Shown: positions 1 through 10,999 of the stretch, in pieces
Layout of the letters: every line of letters starts with the position of its first letter
How positions within the stretch are numbered: the first letter of the stretch is position 1
Source: Lachnospiraceae bacterium
GTDB taxonomy: Bacteria; Bacillota; Clostridia; Lachnospirales; Lachnospiraceae
Reading direction: 5' to 3'
Length of the DNA: 37,126 nucleotides
Assembly (NCBI GenBank): GCA_029062885.1
Contig: JAIDPH010000174.1
Location: 1 to 37,126, forward strand
Notes under the pieces: model-generated
Told to the model about the DNA's origin: nothing
The model's database searches: none
Seen by the model: only the letters and a program-made list of their open reading frames with translations
Translations under genes and position numbers: made by a program

Positions 1-987
1 GGAGTTCCTCTGATTGAAATAGTATCAGAGCCGGATATGAGAAATGCAGAGGAAGTGATTGCATATCTGGAGAAGCTGCGCCTGATTATCCAGTATCTTG
101 GCGCTTCCGATTGTAAATTGCAGGAAGGCTCCATGAGGGCGGATGTTAATCTGTCTGTGCGCGAGGTGGGAGCAGAGGCATTCGGTACCAGAACGGAGAT
201 GAAGAACCTGAATTCCTTCAAGGCAATTGCAAGGGCTATTGAAGGCGAAAGAGAACGCCAAATTGATTTGATAGAAGAAGGAAAAGAAGTTATTCAGGAG
301 ACCAGAAGATGGGATGATACAAAAGGTGAATCCTATGCCATGAGGAGTAAGGAAGATGCTCAGGACTATCGTTACTTCCCTGACCCTGATCTGACGCCTA
401 TCGTGGTAAGTGAAGAAATGCTGGCTGAAATCAGGTCAAGACAGCCTGAGTTTCGCACTGAGAAAATGGCGCGTTATAAAGAAGAATACGGTATTCCCGA
501 TTATGATATCGACATTATTACCGGTGCAAAGCATATGGCTGACCTGTTTGAAGAAACGGTAGCCATCTGTAATCAACCTAAGAAAGTATCCAACTGGCTG
601 ATGGGCGAGACAATGCGCCTGATGAAAGAGAAAGAAGTGGATGCGGAAGACTTAAGTTTTTCACCTGCTAATCTTGCAAAGCTGATTGCACTTGTTGACA
701 GCAAGGCAATCAACAGTTCGGTAGCCAAAGAGGTATTCGAGATCATGTTTGAGAAGGATATCGATCCTGAGAAATATGTGGAAGAAAAGGGATTAAAGAC
801 CGTCAATGATGAAGGTGCGCTTCGGAAAACAATAGAGGATGTGATTGCAAACAATCCGCAATCTGTGGAGGATTATTATAACGGGAAGGAGAAAGCGATT
901 GGCTTTTTGGTTGGGCAGACGATGAAGGCTATGAAGGGGAAGGCGGATCCGGGGATGGTTAATAGGATTCTGAAGGAATTGCTGTAG
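1..987 (+). CDS. gatB: Asp-tRNA(Asn)/Glu-tRNA(Gln) amidotransferase subunit B, C-terminal part (truncated by window edge)
   Basis: Open from base 1 (GVPLIEIVSEPDMRNAEEV...GSMRADVNLSVR...TEMKNLNSFKAI), typical GatB catalytic core and C-terminal YqeY-like tail. Confidence 0.96.
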   Translation, partial: GVPLIEIVSEPDMRNAEEVIAYLEKLRLIIQYLGASDCKLQEGSMRADVNLSVREVGAEAFGTRTEMKNLNSFKAIARAIEGERERQIDLIEEGKEVIQETRRWDDTKGESYAMRSKEDAQDYRYFPDPDLTPIVVSEEMLAEIRSRQPEFRTEKMARYKEEYGIPDYDIDIITGAKHMADLFEETVAICNQPKKVSNWLMGETMRLMKEKEVDAEDLSFSPANLAKLIALVDSKAINSSVAKEVFEIMFEKDIDPEKYVEEKGLKTVNDEGALRKTIEDVIANNPQSVEDYYNGKEKAIGFLVGQTMKAMKGKADPGMVNRILKELL

Positions 988-1014
988 ACGATTAAATTGG
1001 ATTATAAACTGAGA

Positions 1015-1245
1015 TGGCAGATTGCACAAAATGTTCTCTTGTGCCTGACTCCTGAATATGGATTTTCTAAATATTCCGGGAAAGTTGTGAATGGTTGACG
1101 CAACCGCCCGCAATTCGCCGTCCGGGCTCAGTGCGGGCTTTTCGGGACATCCATGTCCCGAAATTGCTGGGTGTATGACGGAATATTAAGAAAATCTCAT
1201 ATTCATACGTAAGGCAGCTTCGAGAACATTTTGTGCAATCTGCCA
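1015..1245. repeat. Long imperfect inverted repeat / nested palindromic element
   Basis: 24-bp perfect terminal inverted repeat TGGCAGATTGCACAAAATGTTCTC (1015-1038) / GAGAACATTTTGTGCAATCTGCCA (1222-1245). Inner arms also pair imperfectly (TGAATATGGATTTTCTAAATATTCCG vs CGGAATATTAAGAAAATCTCATATTCA). Central hairpin TTCGGGACAT-CC-ATGTCCCGAA. Confidence 0.85.
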
Positions 1246-1351
1246 CCAAGGTTTTTATAGAAGCAACTTTTATAACTTAATCTTATATAGTAATGAGGAA
1301 AGGCAGGAAAGAGATGAATTTGATTTTCGGAAAATAACAATCTGAAATTTC

Positions 1352-1380
1352 TTTCATCGGATGTAAGAATGTGATACAAT
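1352..1380 (+). promoter_or_regulatory. Putative sigma-A promoter for the 1488 gene
   Basis: TTTCAT-17 bp-TACAAT upstream of the ORF. Confidence 0.35.
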
Positions 1381-1487
1381 ATTTATATCTCAATTCAGCT
1401 TTGTGTTCCTGGATGCATGTAATGAATAAAGATTACTTGCGATTATGCAAATTAGATTTAATATAGTTAGAGGTGAACCGCAAGAAA

Positions 1488-1928
1488 ATGGTATGGCTGA
1501 ACCAGAATGATTCCCAAAAACAAGAATATATGGAATTGAGGTTAAATGCGCCAGAAAGTGAAAAAATATGTTTGGAATTTAATCCGCTTAGAATGTCTTG
1601 TGAGCCGGATTGGAATCCGATGTGGGAAGAGTGGCACTGTTATACTTCTCCGTTAAGAATCTATAAACAAGATTATGAATTATTGCTTGGCTACTTCAAC
1701 AAAATATATCCTATTAAAGATGCGTTTGACGGAACATTAGAACCGGTTTTTGATGTGTGTTTTTATAATTGGATTGGAAAAAGCGATTGGTTCAGGATTA
1801 TTGATGAAATAGAGCGGGATTTAAATAATGTTAATGATGGTAAAAGAGTATTACTTACAGATTTTCTTGCATGGATAAAAAAAGCGCTTAAGTATACATC
1901 AATTGTTGTCGTTGAGGGTAATTTATGA
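1488..1928 (+). CDS. Hypothetical protein, Trp/acid-rich
   Basis: ORF 1473..1928; ATG at 1488 has an AGAGGTGA Shine-Dalgarno-like sequence. No family recognised. Confidence 0.6.
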   Translation: MVWLNQNDSQKQEYMELRLNAPESEKICLEFNPLRMSCEPDWNPMWEEWHCYTSPLRIYKQDYELLLGYFNKIYPIKDAFDGTLEPVFDVCFYNWIGKSDWFRIIDEIERDLNNVNDGKRVLLTDFLAWIKKALKYTSIVVVEGNL

Positions 1929-2015
1929 ATATTTGCTGGTTTTGGGTTTAGGAGTATAGGGAACATAAAAACGAATTATGAAATATTATTTTTTATAAGA
2001 AAGGAAAACATAAAA

Positions 2016-2438
2016 ATGAAAAATTTAGACTCAAGAATAACCGAAGTAATAACCTACCTGTCAAAACAGGACTTGTCAAACATGCCTGTAGGGAAATATC
2101 AGGTCGATGATGATTTCTACTACATGGTACAGGAATATACTACAAAATCAGAAGCTGACTGCCGTTTGGAATCTCATCAGAAGTACATTGACATCCAGTG
2201 GATTATCAGCGGTACGGAGAGAATCGACTGCGTAAGCGTGGGCGGACTAACAGTAAAGGAAGAATATAATCCTGACAAGGATGTCGCTTTTTGGAATGAA
2301 CCGTCTGAAATGATGAGATGTGTACTGAATGCCGGAAGCTATGCCGTTCTGTTTCCGAATGATGCACATAAGCCATGTATTGCAGTGGGAACGCCTGAAC
2401 AAGTAAGAAAGGTTGTTGCAAAAGTAAAGATGGTGTAG
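2016..2438 (+). CDS. YhcH/YjgK/YiaL family protein (DUF386 cupin-like)
   Basis: 140 aa; SHQKYIDIQWIISGTERI and FPNDAHKPCI motifs typical of the family; AAAGGAAAAC upstream. Confidence 0.85.
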   Translation: MKNLDSRITEVITYLSKQDLSNMPVGKYQVDDDFYYMVQEYTTKSEADCRLESHQKYIDIQWIISGTERIDCVSVGGLTVKEEYNPDKDVAFWNEPSEMMRCVLNAGSYAVLFPNDAHKPCIAVGTPEQVRKVVAKVKMV

Positions 2439-2509
2439 TATTATATTCTCATATCTACTTATTTGTGTAATCAGACAGGCTCAGGGTATGGGCAAATGGA
2501 GGATGAAAA

Positions 2510-3016
2510 ATGGTAAGTGAAACTTATGTAGAATGTCTTGTTGCGAAGAAATCGTCTTTTGCATTGCGTTTGCTGAAAACCCTGCTTATCATGTTTGCGG
2601 TAATCTTTTTGATACTTGGAATGATTTCTACGCTTTCTATTTCAGGATTAATAATTGCAATTGTACTTGGCGTAGGCGCTTATTTTGCACATATGAACGC
2701 GGACATTGAATATGAGTACCTGTATCTGGATAAGGAAATCAGCATAGACAAGGTAATGGCAAAGAGCAAGAGAAAGAGAATTGTTTCTTATGATGTAGAG
2801 CGTATGGAGATTCTTGCACCGGTGAAGTCCTATCATCTGGATTCATTCAAAAATCGTGAAATGAAGACTGTAGATTACAGCTCAGGAGTGGTAGAGCAGC
2901 CGGATAAAAGATATATGATGGTCTATGAGGGGAACACGAAGATTTTCCTCGAACCGAGCGCGGAAATGATTAAGGCAATTCAAATGGTGGCTCCGCGTAA
3001 AGTATTTACAGATTAA
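2510..3016 (+). CDS. DUF6106-like membrane protein
   Basis: 168 aa, two N-terminal TM segments; resembles the clostridial DUF6106 family by eye. Confidence 0.6.
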   Translation: MVSETYVECLVAKKSSFALRLLKTLLIMFAVIFLILGMISTLSISGLIIAIVLGVGAYFAHMNADIEYEYLYLDKEISIDKVMAKSKRKRIVSYDVERMEILAPVKSYHLDSFKNREMKTVDYSSGVVEQPDKRYMMVYEGNTKIFLEPSAEMIKAIQMVAPRKVFTD

Positions 3017-3070
3017 TGAATGGCAATAGAAAGTCTGATAAGTATACTTTCTATTGTAAATGAAAAGTAT

Positions 3071-4595
<1,525 letters not shown>

Positions 4596-4611
4596 ATGAA
4601 AAGAAAGGAAC

Positions 4612-5337
4612 ATGGTTATTAATATGGAAAAATTATCATTGGTGCAGGAATTATCGTCTAATACATATCCGGGCCGGGGTATCGTAATCGGGAAATCCGC
4701 AGATGGAAAATATGCTGTAACTGCATATTTTATCATGGGCAGGAGTACCAATAGCAGAAACCGGGTTTTTGTGGAAGAGGGCGAAGGAATCCGCACGCAG
4801 GCATATGACCCCGCTAAGCTGGAAGATCCAAGTCTTGTTATATATGCGCCGGTAAGGGTACTGGGAAATAAGACAATAGTGACTAACGGTGATCAGACAG
4901 ATACAATTTATGAAATGATGGACAAGCAGCAGACTTTTGAGCAGTCGCTTCGGACCAGAACTTATGAACCCGATGGTCCCAACTATACGCCTCGTATTTC
5001 AGGGATCATGCATTTGGAAAACGGCAGTTATAACTATGCAATGTCAATTTTGAAAAGCAATAACGGCAATCCTGATGCATGCAACCGTTATACCTTCGCT
5101 TATGAGAATCCGGTTGCAGGAGAAGGGCATTTTATTCATACTTATATGGGCGATGGAAATCCGCTGCCGAGCTTCGAGGGAGAGCCGACATGGGTTGGCA
5201 TAGAGGGCGACATTGACGAATTTACGCAGATGATATGGAATAATCTGAATGAGGAAAATAAAGTGTCGCTGTTTGTAAGGTATATTGATATCAAAAGCGG
5301 AAAATATGAGACACGCATCATAAATAAAAATGTGTAA
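4612..5337 (+). CDS. purO: IMP cyclohydrolase, PurO-type
   Basis: SSNTYPGRGIVIG...YFIMGRSTNSRNRVF... typical of the IMP cyclohydrolase-like (PurO) family; next to guaB and AICARFT. Start may be 4624. Confidence 0.85.
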   Translation: MVINMEKLSLVQELSSNTYPGRGIVIGKSADGKYAVTAYFIMGRSTNSRNRVFVEEGEGIRTQAYDPAKLEDPSLVIYAPVRVLGNKTIVTNGDQTDTIYEMMDKQQTFEQSLRTRTYEPDGPNYTPRISGIMHLENGSYNYAMSILKSNNGNPDACNRYTFAYENPVAGEGHFIHTYMGDGNPLPSFEGEPTWVGIEGDIDEFTQMIWNNLNEENKVSLFVRYIDIKSGKYETRIINKNV

Positions 5338-5413
5338 TTGACTTTCAGATTATTGGTAATAAGTTTTGCAATTATTTAGGTAATTGATTAAGAGAAAGGA
5401 ATAATCTTATATT

Positions 5414-6595
5414 ATGAACGAATTAGAACTGAAATACGGCTGTAATCCGAACCAGAAACCGTCAAGGATTTTTATGGAAGACGGAAGTGACTTGCCGATA
5501 AAAGTGTTAAACGGTAAACCCGGATATATTAATTTTCTGGATGCATTTAACGGCTGGCAGCTTGTGAATGAACTGAAGAAGGCAACAGGACTTCCCGCAG
5601 CAACTTCTTTCAAGCATGTGTCGCCCGCAGGGGCAGCGGTAGGACTTCCGCTTACGGAAGTTGAGAAGAAGATATACTGGGTAGATGATTTGGATATGGA
5701 ATTCACGCCGCTTGCCAATGCATATGCAAGGGCGCGCGGAGCAGACAGAATGTCTTCATTTGGTGATTTTATTGCTTTATCAGATGTGTGTGATGTGGCA
5801 GCTGCCAAGATAATCAAAAGAGAAGTTTCAGACGGTGTAATTGCTCCGGGATATGAAGCAGAAGCGCTGGAAATATTGAAAGCAAAGAAAAAAGGCGGTT
5901 ATAATGTCATAGAAATTGACCCTGATTATATTCCGGCGCCAATTGAGGTTAAACAGGTGTATGGTATAAGCTTTGAACAGGGCAGGAATGAATTAAAGAT
6001 TGATGATGAATTTTTTAGCAATGTCGTAACAGAGAATAAAGAAATTCCGGAGCAGGCAAAGATAGACCTTGCAATCGCCATGATTACCTTGAAATATACG
6101 CAGTCTAATTCGGTCTGCTATGTAAAAGGCGGTCAGGCAATAGGAATTGGTGCAGGGCAGCAGTCAAGAATCCATTGTACGAGACTGGCGGGCTCTAAGG
6201 CTGACAACTGGTTTTTACGTCAGTCGCCGAAAGTATTGGGTATGCAATTCGTAGACGGAATCGGACGGGCAGACAGGGATAATTCCATTGATTTATATAT
6301 CGGTGAGGATGATATGGACGTGCTGGCAGAAGGCACATGGCAGAATATTTTCAAAGTGAAGCCTGAACGCTTTACCAGAGAAGAAAAACGTGCATGGCTT
6401 GATAGAATGAGCGATGTTGCACTTGGTTCCGATGCATTCTTCCCATTTGGCGATAATATTGAGCGCGCTCACAGAAGCGGAGTAAAATATGTAGCGCAGC
6501 CGGGCGGTTCTGTAAGGGATGATAATGTAATTGAGACCTGCAATAAATACGGTATGGCAATGTGCTTCACCGGAATCAGATTGTTCCATCATTAA
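5414..6595 (+). CDS. Stand-alone phosphoribosylaminoimidazolecarboxamide (AICAR) formyltransferase
   Basis: LKYGCNPNQKP, SFKHVSPAGAAVG, TQSNSVCYVKGGQAIGIGAGQQSRIHCTRLA: AICARFT motifs. No N-terminal MGS-like IMPCH domain. Confidence 0.93.
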   Translation: MNELELKYGCNPNQKPSRIFMEDGSDLPIKVLNGKPGYINFLDAFNGWQLVNELKKATGLPAATSFKHVSPAGAAVGLPLTEVEKKIYWVDDLDMEFTPLANAYARARGADRMSSFGDFIALSDVCDVAAAKIIKREVSDGVIAPGYEAEALEILKAKKKGGYNVIEIDPDYIPAPIEVKQVYGISFEQGRNELKIDDEFFSNVVTENKEIPEQAKIDLAIAMITLKYTQSNSVCYVKGGQAIGIGAGQQSRIHCTRLAGSKADNWFLRQSPKVLGMQFVDGIGRADRDNSIDLYIGEDDMDVLAEGTWQNIFKVKPERFTREEKRAWLDRMSDVALGSDAFFPFGDNIERAHRSGVKYVAQPGGSVRDDNVIETCNKYGMAMCFTGIRLFHH

Positions 6596-6635
6596 TCAGA
6601 AGGTTAAGAATAGAAGATTTATCTATTGGCAATCA

Positions 6636-6669
6636 AAAACCCGAAATAACATATGTTATTTCGGGTTTT
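6636..6669. terminator. Bidirectional intrinsic terminator between convergent genes
   Basis: Perfect 34-bp palindrome AAAACCCGAAATAACAT|ATGTTATTTCGGGTTTT with A-run and T-run on either side. Confidence 0.9.
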
Positions 6670-6698
6670 ATAAATCACAACACTATTTACATTATATA

Positions 6699-7766
6699 TT
6701 AGTACGTCATTGCCTTTTCTTCGCCGTTTAACACTCTCAGTCCACCCTGAACCAGAGCAAGCAGCTCGTCTTCGCCGGGATATACTGTCATTGGAGCAAT
6801 CCAACCTGCTCTTTCTTTCAGCCCTTCGACAACGACCTTGTCATAAGCAATACCGCCGGTTACGATGATCTGGTCGATTTTTCCTTTTAATACGCAAGCC
6901 ATTGAGCCGATATCTTTTGCAACCTGCATAATAAACGCTTCGCGAACCTCAGCTGCCTTGGCGTCTCCGCCCTGTACCATCTTTTCTACATCACGCATAT
7001 CGTTTGTACCGCAGTATGCGTTAAAACCGCCGTTACCTACAAATTTTTTATAAACTTCTTTCTCCGTATATTTGCCGGAGAAACACATCTTAATCAAAGC
7101 GCCGCTGGGAACTGCGCCTGCTCTTTCGGGAGAGAATGCACCGTCTCCGTCTAAGGCGTTGAATACGTCAATTACTTTACCCTGATTGTGTGCACCCACG
7201 GAAACGCCGCCGCCCATATGAACAACTATAAGGTTCATGGAATCATAAGCTTTGCCAATCTCTTTTGCATAGCGTTTTGCAACCGCTTTTTGATTCAACG
7301 CATGGAATACGCTGGTTCTTGGTAATTCCGGAACGCCGGAATATCTTGAAACAGGCGCCAATTCGTCTACTACTACAGGGTCTACTATGTAGGAAGGAAC
7401 ACCAATGGAATCACCGATTTCTCTTGCCAGAATGCCGCCCAGATTGGAAGCGTGCTGACCCTGCTTGCCGATTTTTAAGTCTTCAAGCAAATCATCGCTT
7501 ACTTCATAGGTGCCGCCGGGAATCGGTTTTAACATACCGCCGCGTCCAACAACCATATTCAGGGAGTTGATATCAAAGTTTTTCTCTTTTAACAGATTAA
7601 CAATAATATCTTTTCTGAAATCTTTCTGGTCTACGATAGAAGCGTACTGTGCGATTTCTTCAGTAGAGTGCCTTAATGTTTCCTCGAATAACAGAGTCTC
7701 ATCTTCAAAAACACCGATTTTGGTAGAAGTAGAGCCGGGATTGATTATTAAACTTTTAACTGCCAT
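6699..7766 (-). CDS. buk: Butyrate kinase
   Basis: [27 protein letters not shown], acetate/butyrate kinase signature; adjacent to ptb. Confidence 0.95.
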   Translation of the reverse strand: MAVKSLIINPGSTSTKIGVFEDETLLFEETLRHSTEEIAQYASIVDQKDFRKDIIVNLLKEKNFDINSLNMVVGRGGMLKPIPGGTYEVSDDLLEDLKIGKQGQHASNLGGILAREIGDSIGVPSYIVDPVVVDELAPVSRYSGVPELPRTSVFHALNQKAVAKRYAKEIGKAYDSMNLIVVHMGGGVSVGAHNQGKVIDVFNALDGDGAFSPERAGAVPSGALIKMCFSGKYTEKEVYKKFVGNGGFNAYCGTNDMRDVEKMVQGGDAKAAEVREAFIMQVAKDIGSMACVLKGKIDQIIVTGGIAYDKVVVEGLKERAGWIAPMTVYPGEDELLALVQGGLRVLNGEEKAMTY

Positions 7767-7792
7767 GTATTTTTCCGCCTTTCTGATATTTA

Positions 7793-8710
7793 TTAAGCTT
7801 TGGACATTGCCTCTGCTACAACTGCTCCGAGTGCAATAGAGTTTACCTTAGTCTCGAAATCATCCGAACGTGAAGTTAAAATAACAGGTGCTTTTGTACC
7901 GGTCAGAATATTTCCGTTCTTAACTTTGGCTGTATGAACAAGGCATTTGTATACGAGATTTCCGGCGTGGATATCAGGGAAGAGAAGAACATCTGCATCT
8001 CCGACAATCTTTCTGCCTTCTGCTCCTTTGTGTTTTGCTGCCTCAGGGTCGATGGCAAGGTCTAAGGAAAGAGGTCCGTCTACGGTACAGCCTGTAATTT
8101 TGCCTTCTTCGCACATTTTGGTAAGCTCATCAGCTTCCACTGTAACAGGCATCTTAGGATTTACGACTTCTACTGCCGCAAGCGGTGCAACCTTTGGATT
8201 GGGAATACCGCAAGCGTGGCAGACCTCAACCGTATTCTCAATAATATGTACCTTCTCTTCCAGAGTAGGATAGGTCAGGAAGGCAACATCCGATAAGAAT
8301 AAAAGATGGTTAATTCCTTCAATTTCAAATACGCATACGTGAGATAATGTTTTGCCTGTTCTTAAACCGACTTCTTTATCCAATACGCTCTTTAAGAAGG
8401 ATTTGGTATCAATCAGACCCTTCATATACATGTCTGCTTTTCCGGTGTGTACCAGTTCTACAGCTTTCAGTGCTGCAGTATAGTTGTCCTTTTCATCAAT
8501 GATTTCAAATCCGCTTACATCCATATTGATAGAAGCAGCTACTTCTTTAATCTTGTCTTCATCGCCGACCAGAATTGCTTCTGCAATATTACGCTCTTTA
8601 GCGGCTTTTACAGCCTCCAAAACAGCGCTGTCCTGTGCGACCGCTACAGCGACCTTTTTAACGCTGCATTCAGATACCTTAGATAATAAGTCATCAAAAC
8701 TCTTGCTCAT
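7793..8710 (-). CDS. ptb: Phosphate butyryltransferase
   Basis: Phosphate acetyl/butyryltransferase fold motifs ([35 protein letters not shown]); start set to 8710, after GGAGGAAAAA. Confidence 0.93.
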   Translation of the reverse strand: MSKSFDDLLSKVSECSVKKVAVAVAQDSAVLEAVKAAKERNIAEAILVGDEDKIKEVAASINMDVSGFEIIDEKDNYTAALKAVELVHTGKADMYMKGLIDTKSFLKSVLDKEVGLRTGKTLSHVCVFEIEGINHLLFLSDVAFLTYPTLEEKVHIIENTVEVCHACGIPNPKVAPLAAVEVVNPKMPVTVEADELTKMCEEGKITGCTVDGPLSLDLAIDPEAAKHKGAEGRKIVGDADVLLFPDIHAGNLVYKCLVHTAKVKNGNILTGTKAPVILTSRSDDFETKVNSIALGAVVAEAMSKA

Positions 8711-8805
8711 TTTTTCCTCCATCCCGAAGCATTTGACTTTGCACTTCGCTATTCTTTTTTATATGCCATGTCTATATAGTACATATAGTATACAAAAAAA
8801 TATTA

Positions 8806-10563
8806 TCACTTCTGTTGTGAAAAATCAAATATTTCCAGCAATTGTTTTATTGACATACTTCCCAAATCGCCGTTATCTCTATTACGGACAGAAACGCTGT
8901 TAGTTTTAACTTCTTTCTCGCCGACTACAAGCATATAAGGTATTCTTTCCAACTGTGCTGTCCTTATTTTATAGCCTATTTTTTCAGCCCTTCCGTCCAT
9001 TTCACAGCGTAAGCCTTCTTTTTTCAGGGTCATCTCGATTTCTTTTGCGTAATCATTAAATTTATCTGAAATCGGCAGTATCTTTACCTGAACGGGCGAA
9101 AGCCATAATGGGAATTTTCCGGCGTAATGTTCTATAAGAATGCCTATAAAACGCTCGATGGAACCGAATACAACCCTGTGTATCATAATGGGGCGGTGTT
9201 TATTTCCATCTTCTCCGATATACTCTGCTTCAAAACGCTGTGGAAGCTGAAAATCCAACTGAATTGTTCCGCACTGCCATGTTCTGCCAATCGAATCTTC
9301 CAAGTGGAAATCGATCTTCGGACCATAAAATGCTCCATCACCCTCGTTTATGACATAGGGCAGTTTCAGATCATCTAATGCGTTTTTCAAACCGTTTGTT
9401 GCCATTGCCCAGTCTTCATCACTCCCGATGGAATTTTCAGGCCTTGTTGAAAGTTCCACATGATACTTGAATCCAAAATCGGAATAAACCTCATCTATCA
9501 GACGGACAACACCTTTTATCTCATCCGGTATCTGTTCCGGCGTCATAAATATATGGGCGTCGTCCTGTGTACAACAGCGAACGCGCATAAGGCCATGAAG
9601 AGTACCGGATTTTTCATTTCTGTGTATTATCCCCAGTTCACCAATACGCATAGGAAATTCACGATAAGAATGCGGTTCCATCTTATATACGAGCATTCCG
9701 CCCGGGCAGTTCATGGGTTTTATGGCAAAATCTGTCTCATCAATTACGGTTGTATACATATTTTCCCTGTAATGTTCCCAATGTCCTGATGTTTCCCAAA
9801 GCTGACGGTTCAGCATAATAGGAGTTGATATTTCCATATATCCTTCTCTTGTGTGCAGCTTTCTCCAATAGTCAATCAGCAAATTCTTTAATATCAGTCC
9901 CTTTGGAAGAAAGAAAGGAAATCCCGGACCTTCGTCAAACAGCGCAAACAAACCTAATTCTTTTCCTAATTTTCTATGGTCTCTCTTTTTTGCTTCTTCT
10001 AATCGGTTTAAATATTCTTCAAGCATACTTTCACTCGGAAATGATGTGCCGTAAATTCTGGTAAGCATTTTATTCTTTTCATCACCGCGCCAGTATGCTC
10101 CTGCAACGGACAACAGCTTAAACGCTTTAATCGCGCTGGTGTATGCCACATGAGGACCGGCACACATCTCTAGGTATTCTCCCTGCATATAAAAACTAAT
10201 TTCCTCATCTTCCGGCAGTTCTTTTAACATTTCGATTTTATATGTTTCGTTTCTTTCTTCCATAGCCTGAATTGCTTTTGTGTGGTCTGATGTAAAGTGT
10301 TTGAGCTGTAAATTTTCTTTGACGATTTTTTTCATTTCTGCTTCAATTTCATCAAAGTTCTCTTCCGAAAAGCGGAATGAAAAGTCAAAATCATAGTAAA
10401 AACCGTCTGCAATGGCCGGACCTATGGCACATTTGGTATTCGGATACAGCCTTTTTACTGCCTGTGCCAGAATATGTGCAGTCGTATGCCTGAATGCATT
10501 TCTCCCTAATTCCTCCTCGAAATCTGCTTCCTTAATGGAACCGTCTTTCATTTTGATTTTCAT
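8806..10563 (-). CDS. thrS: Threonyl-tRNA synthetase (N-terminally short, apparently lacking most of the TGS domain)
   Basis: HTTAHILAQAVKRLYP, MNCPGGMLVY, RNEKSGTLHGLMRVR, FYGPKIDFHLED; only about 24 residues before the editing-domain start. Confidence 0.96.
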   Translation of the reverse strand: MKIKMKDGSIKEADFEEELGRNAFRHTTAHILAQAVKRLYPNTKCAIGPAIADGFYYDFDFSFRFSEENFDEIEAEMKKIVKENLQLKHFTSDHTKAIQAMEERNETYKIEMLKELPEDEEISFYMQGEYLEMCAGPHVAYTSAIKAFKLLSVAGAYWRGDEKNKMLTRIYGTSFPSESMLEEYLNRLEEAKKRDHRKLGKELGLFALFDEGPGFPFFLPKGLILKNLLIDYWRKLHTREGYMEISTPIMLNRQLWETSGHWEHYRENMYTTVIDETDFAIKPMNCPGGMLVYKMEPHSYREFPMRIGELGIIHRNEKSGTLHGLMRVRCCTQDDAHIFMTPEQIPDEIKGVVRLIDEVYSDFGFKYHVELSTRPENSIGSDEDWAMATNGLKNALDDLKLPYVINEGDGAFYGPKIDFHLEDSIGRTWQCGTIQLDFQLPQRFEAEYIGEDGNKHRPIMIHRVVFGSIERFIGILIEHYAGKFPLWLSPVQVKILPISDKFNDYAKEIEMTLKKEGLRCEMDGRAEKIGYKIRTAQLERIPYMLVVGEKEVKTNSVSVRNRDNGDLGSMSIKQLLEIFDFSQQK

Positions 10564-10599
10564 TTTTTATTTTCCTCCTAAAAATTTTTATAACATAAG

Positions 10600-10643
10600 A
10601 AAAGCACTCTTAAAGATACTTACTATGTATCTTTAAGGGTGCT
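10600..10643 (-). terminator. T-box regulated terminator hairpin
   Basis: AGCACCCTTAAAGATAC/GTATCTTTAAGAGTGCT then TTTTCTTAT on the minus strand. Confidence 0.85.
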
Positions 10644-10860
10644 TATTGCACGGTTCCACCTCAATTTTTCACTTCAGATTCCAACAAATCCTAACCTTTA
10701 ACGCAGGTGTACGGTAATACTTACTCTACTTTCAGCATTACAGCTTGGGAATGGTTTTCACATACAACCCACATAAGCATCTTCCACCAAATGATGCTCT
10801 CTCTGTCTGCGATTAATATGCTACTTGTTTCCGTCATCGCTTTTTCTTATGTTATATTGT
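10600..10860 (-). promoter_or_regulatory. T-box leader (Thr, specifier ACC) of thrS
   Basis: Minus strand: AGAGAG...GGTGGAAG stem I region, GTGAAAACCATTCCC (ACC at 10753-10755), T-box AGGTGGAACCGTGC (10648-10661), then terminator hairpin. Confidence 0.93.
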
Positions 10861-10999
10861 ATAATATAGTAACATTCAGTTTTTTGATTGTCAATAAAAA
10901 CAGTTGTAATTTTATTGCATTCAGGCTTAAAATACAACTTATATCAAAACTTTCTTTCCGATGATGTGCTACCATATTCCTTGTAGGGAGGAAAAAGAA

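Noticed and set aside
1067-1249. 60-aa reverse ORF inside the palindromic element
   Set aside because: Falls wholly within inverted-repeat sequence, no ribosome-binding site and no recognisable protein; explained by palindrome composition.
3017-3070. Repeated AAGTATACTTT motifs after the DUF6106 gene as a possible regulatory repeat
   Set aside because: Short AT-rich palindromic motifs adjoining a terminator; not distinguishable from chance.
10412-10636. Forward ORF antisense to the thrS 5' end
   Set aside because: Antisense to a well-supported CDS and T-box terminator; low-complexity translation without RBS.
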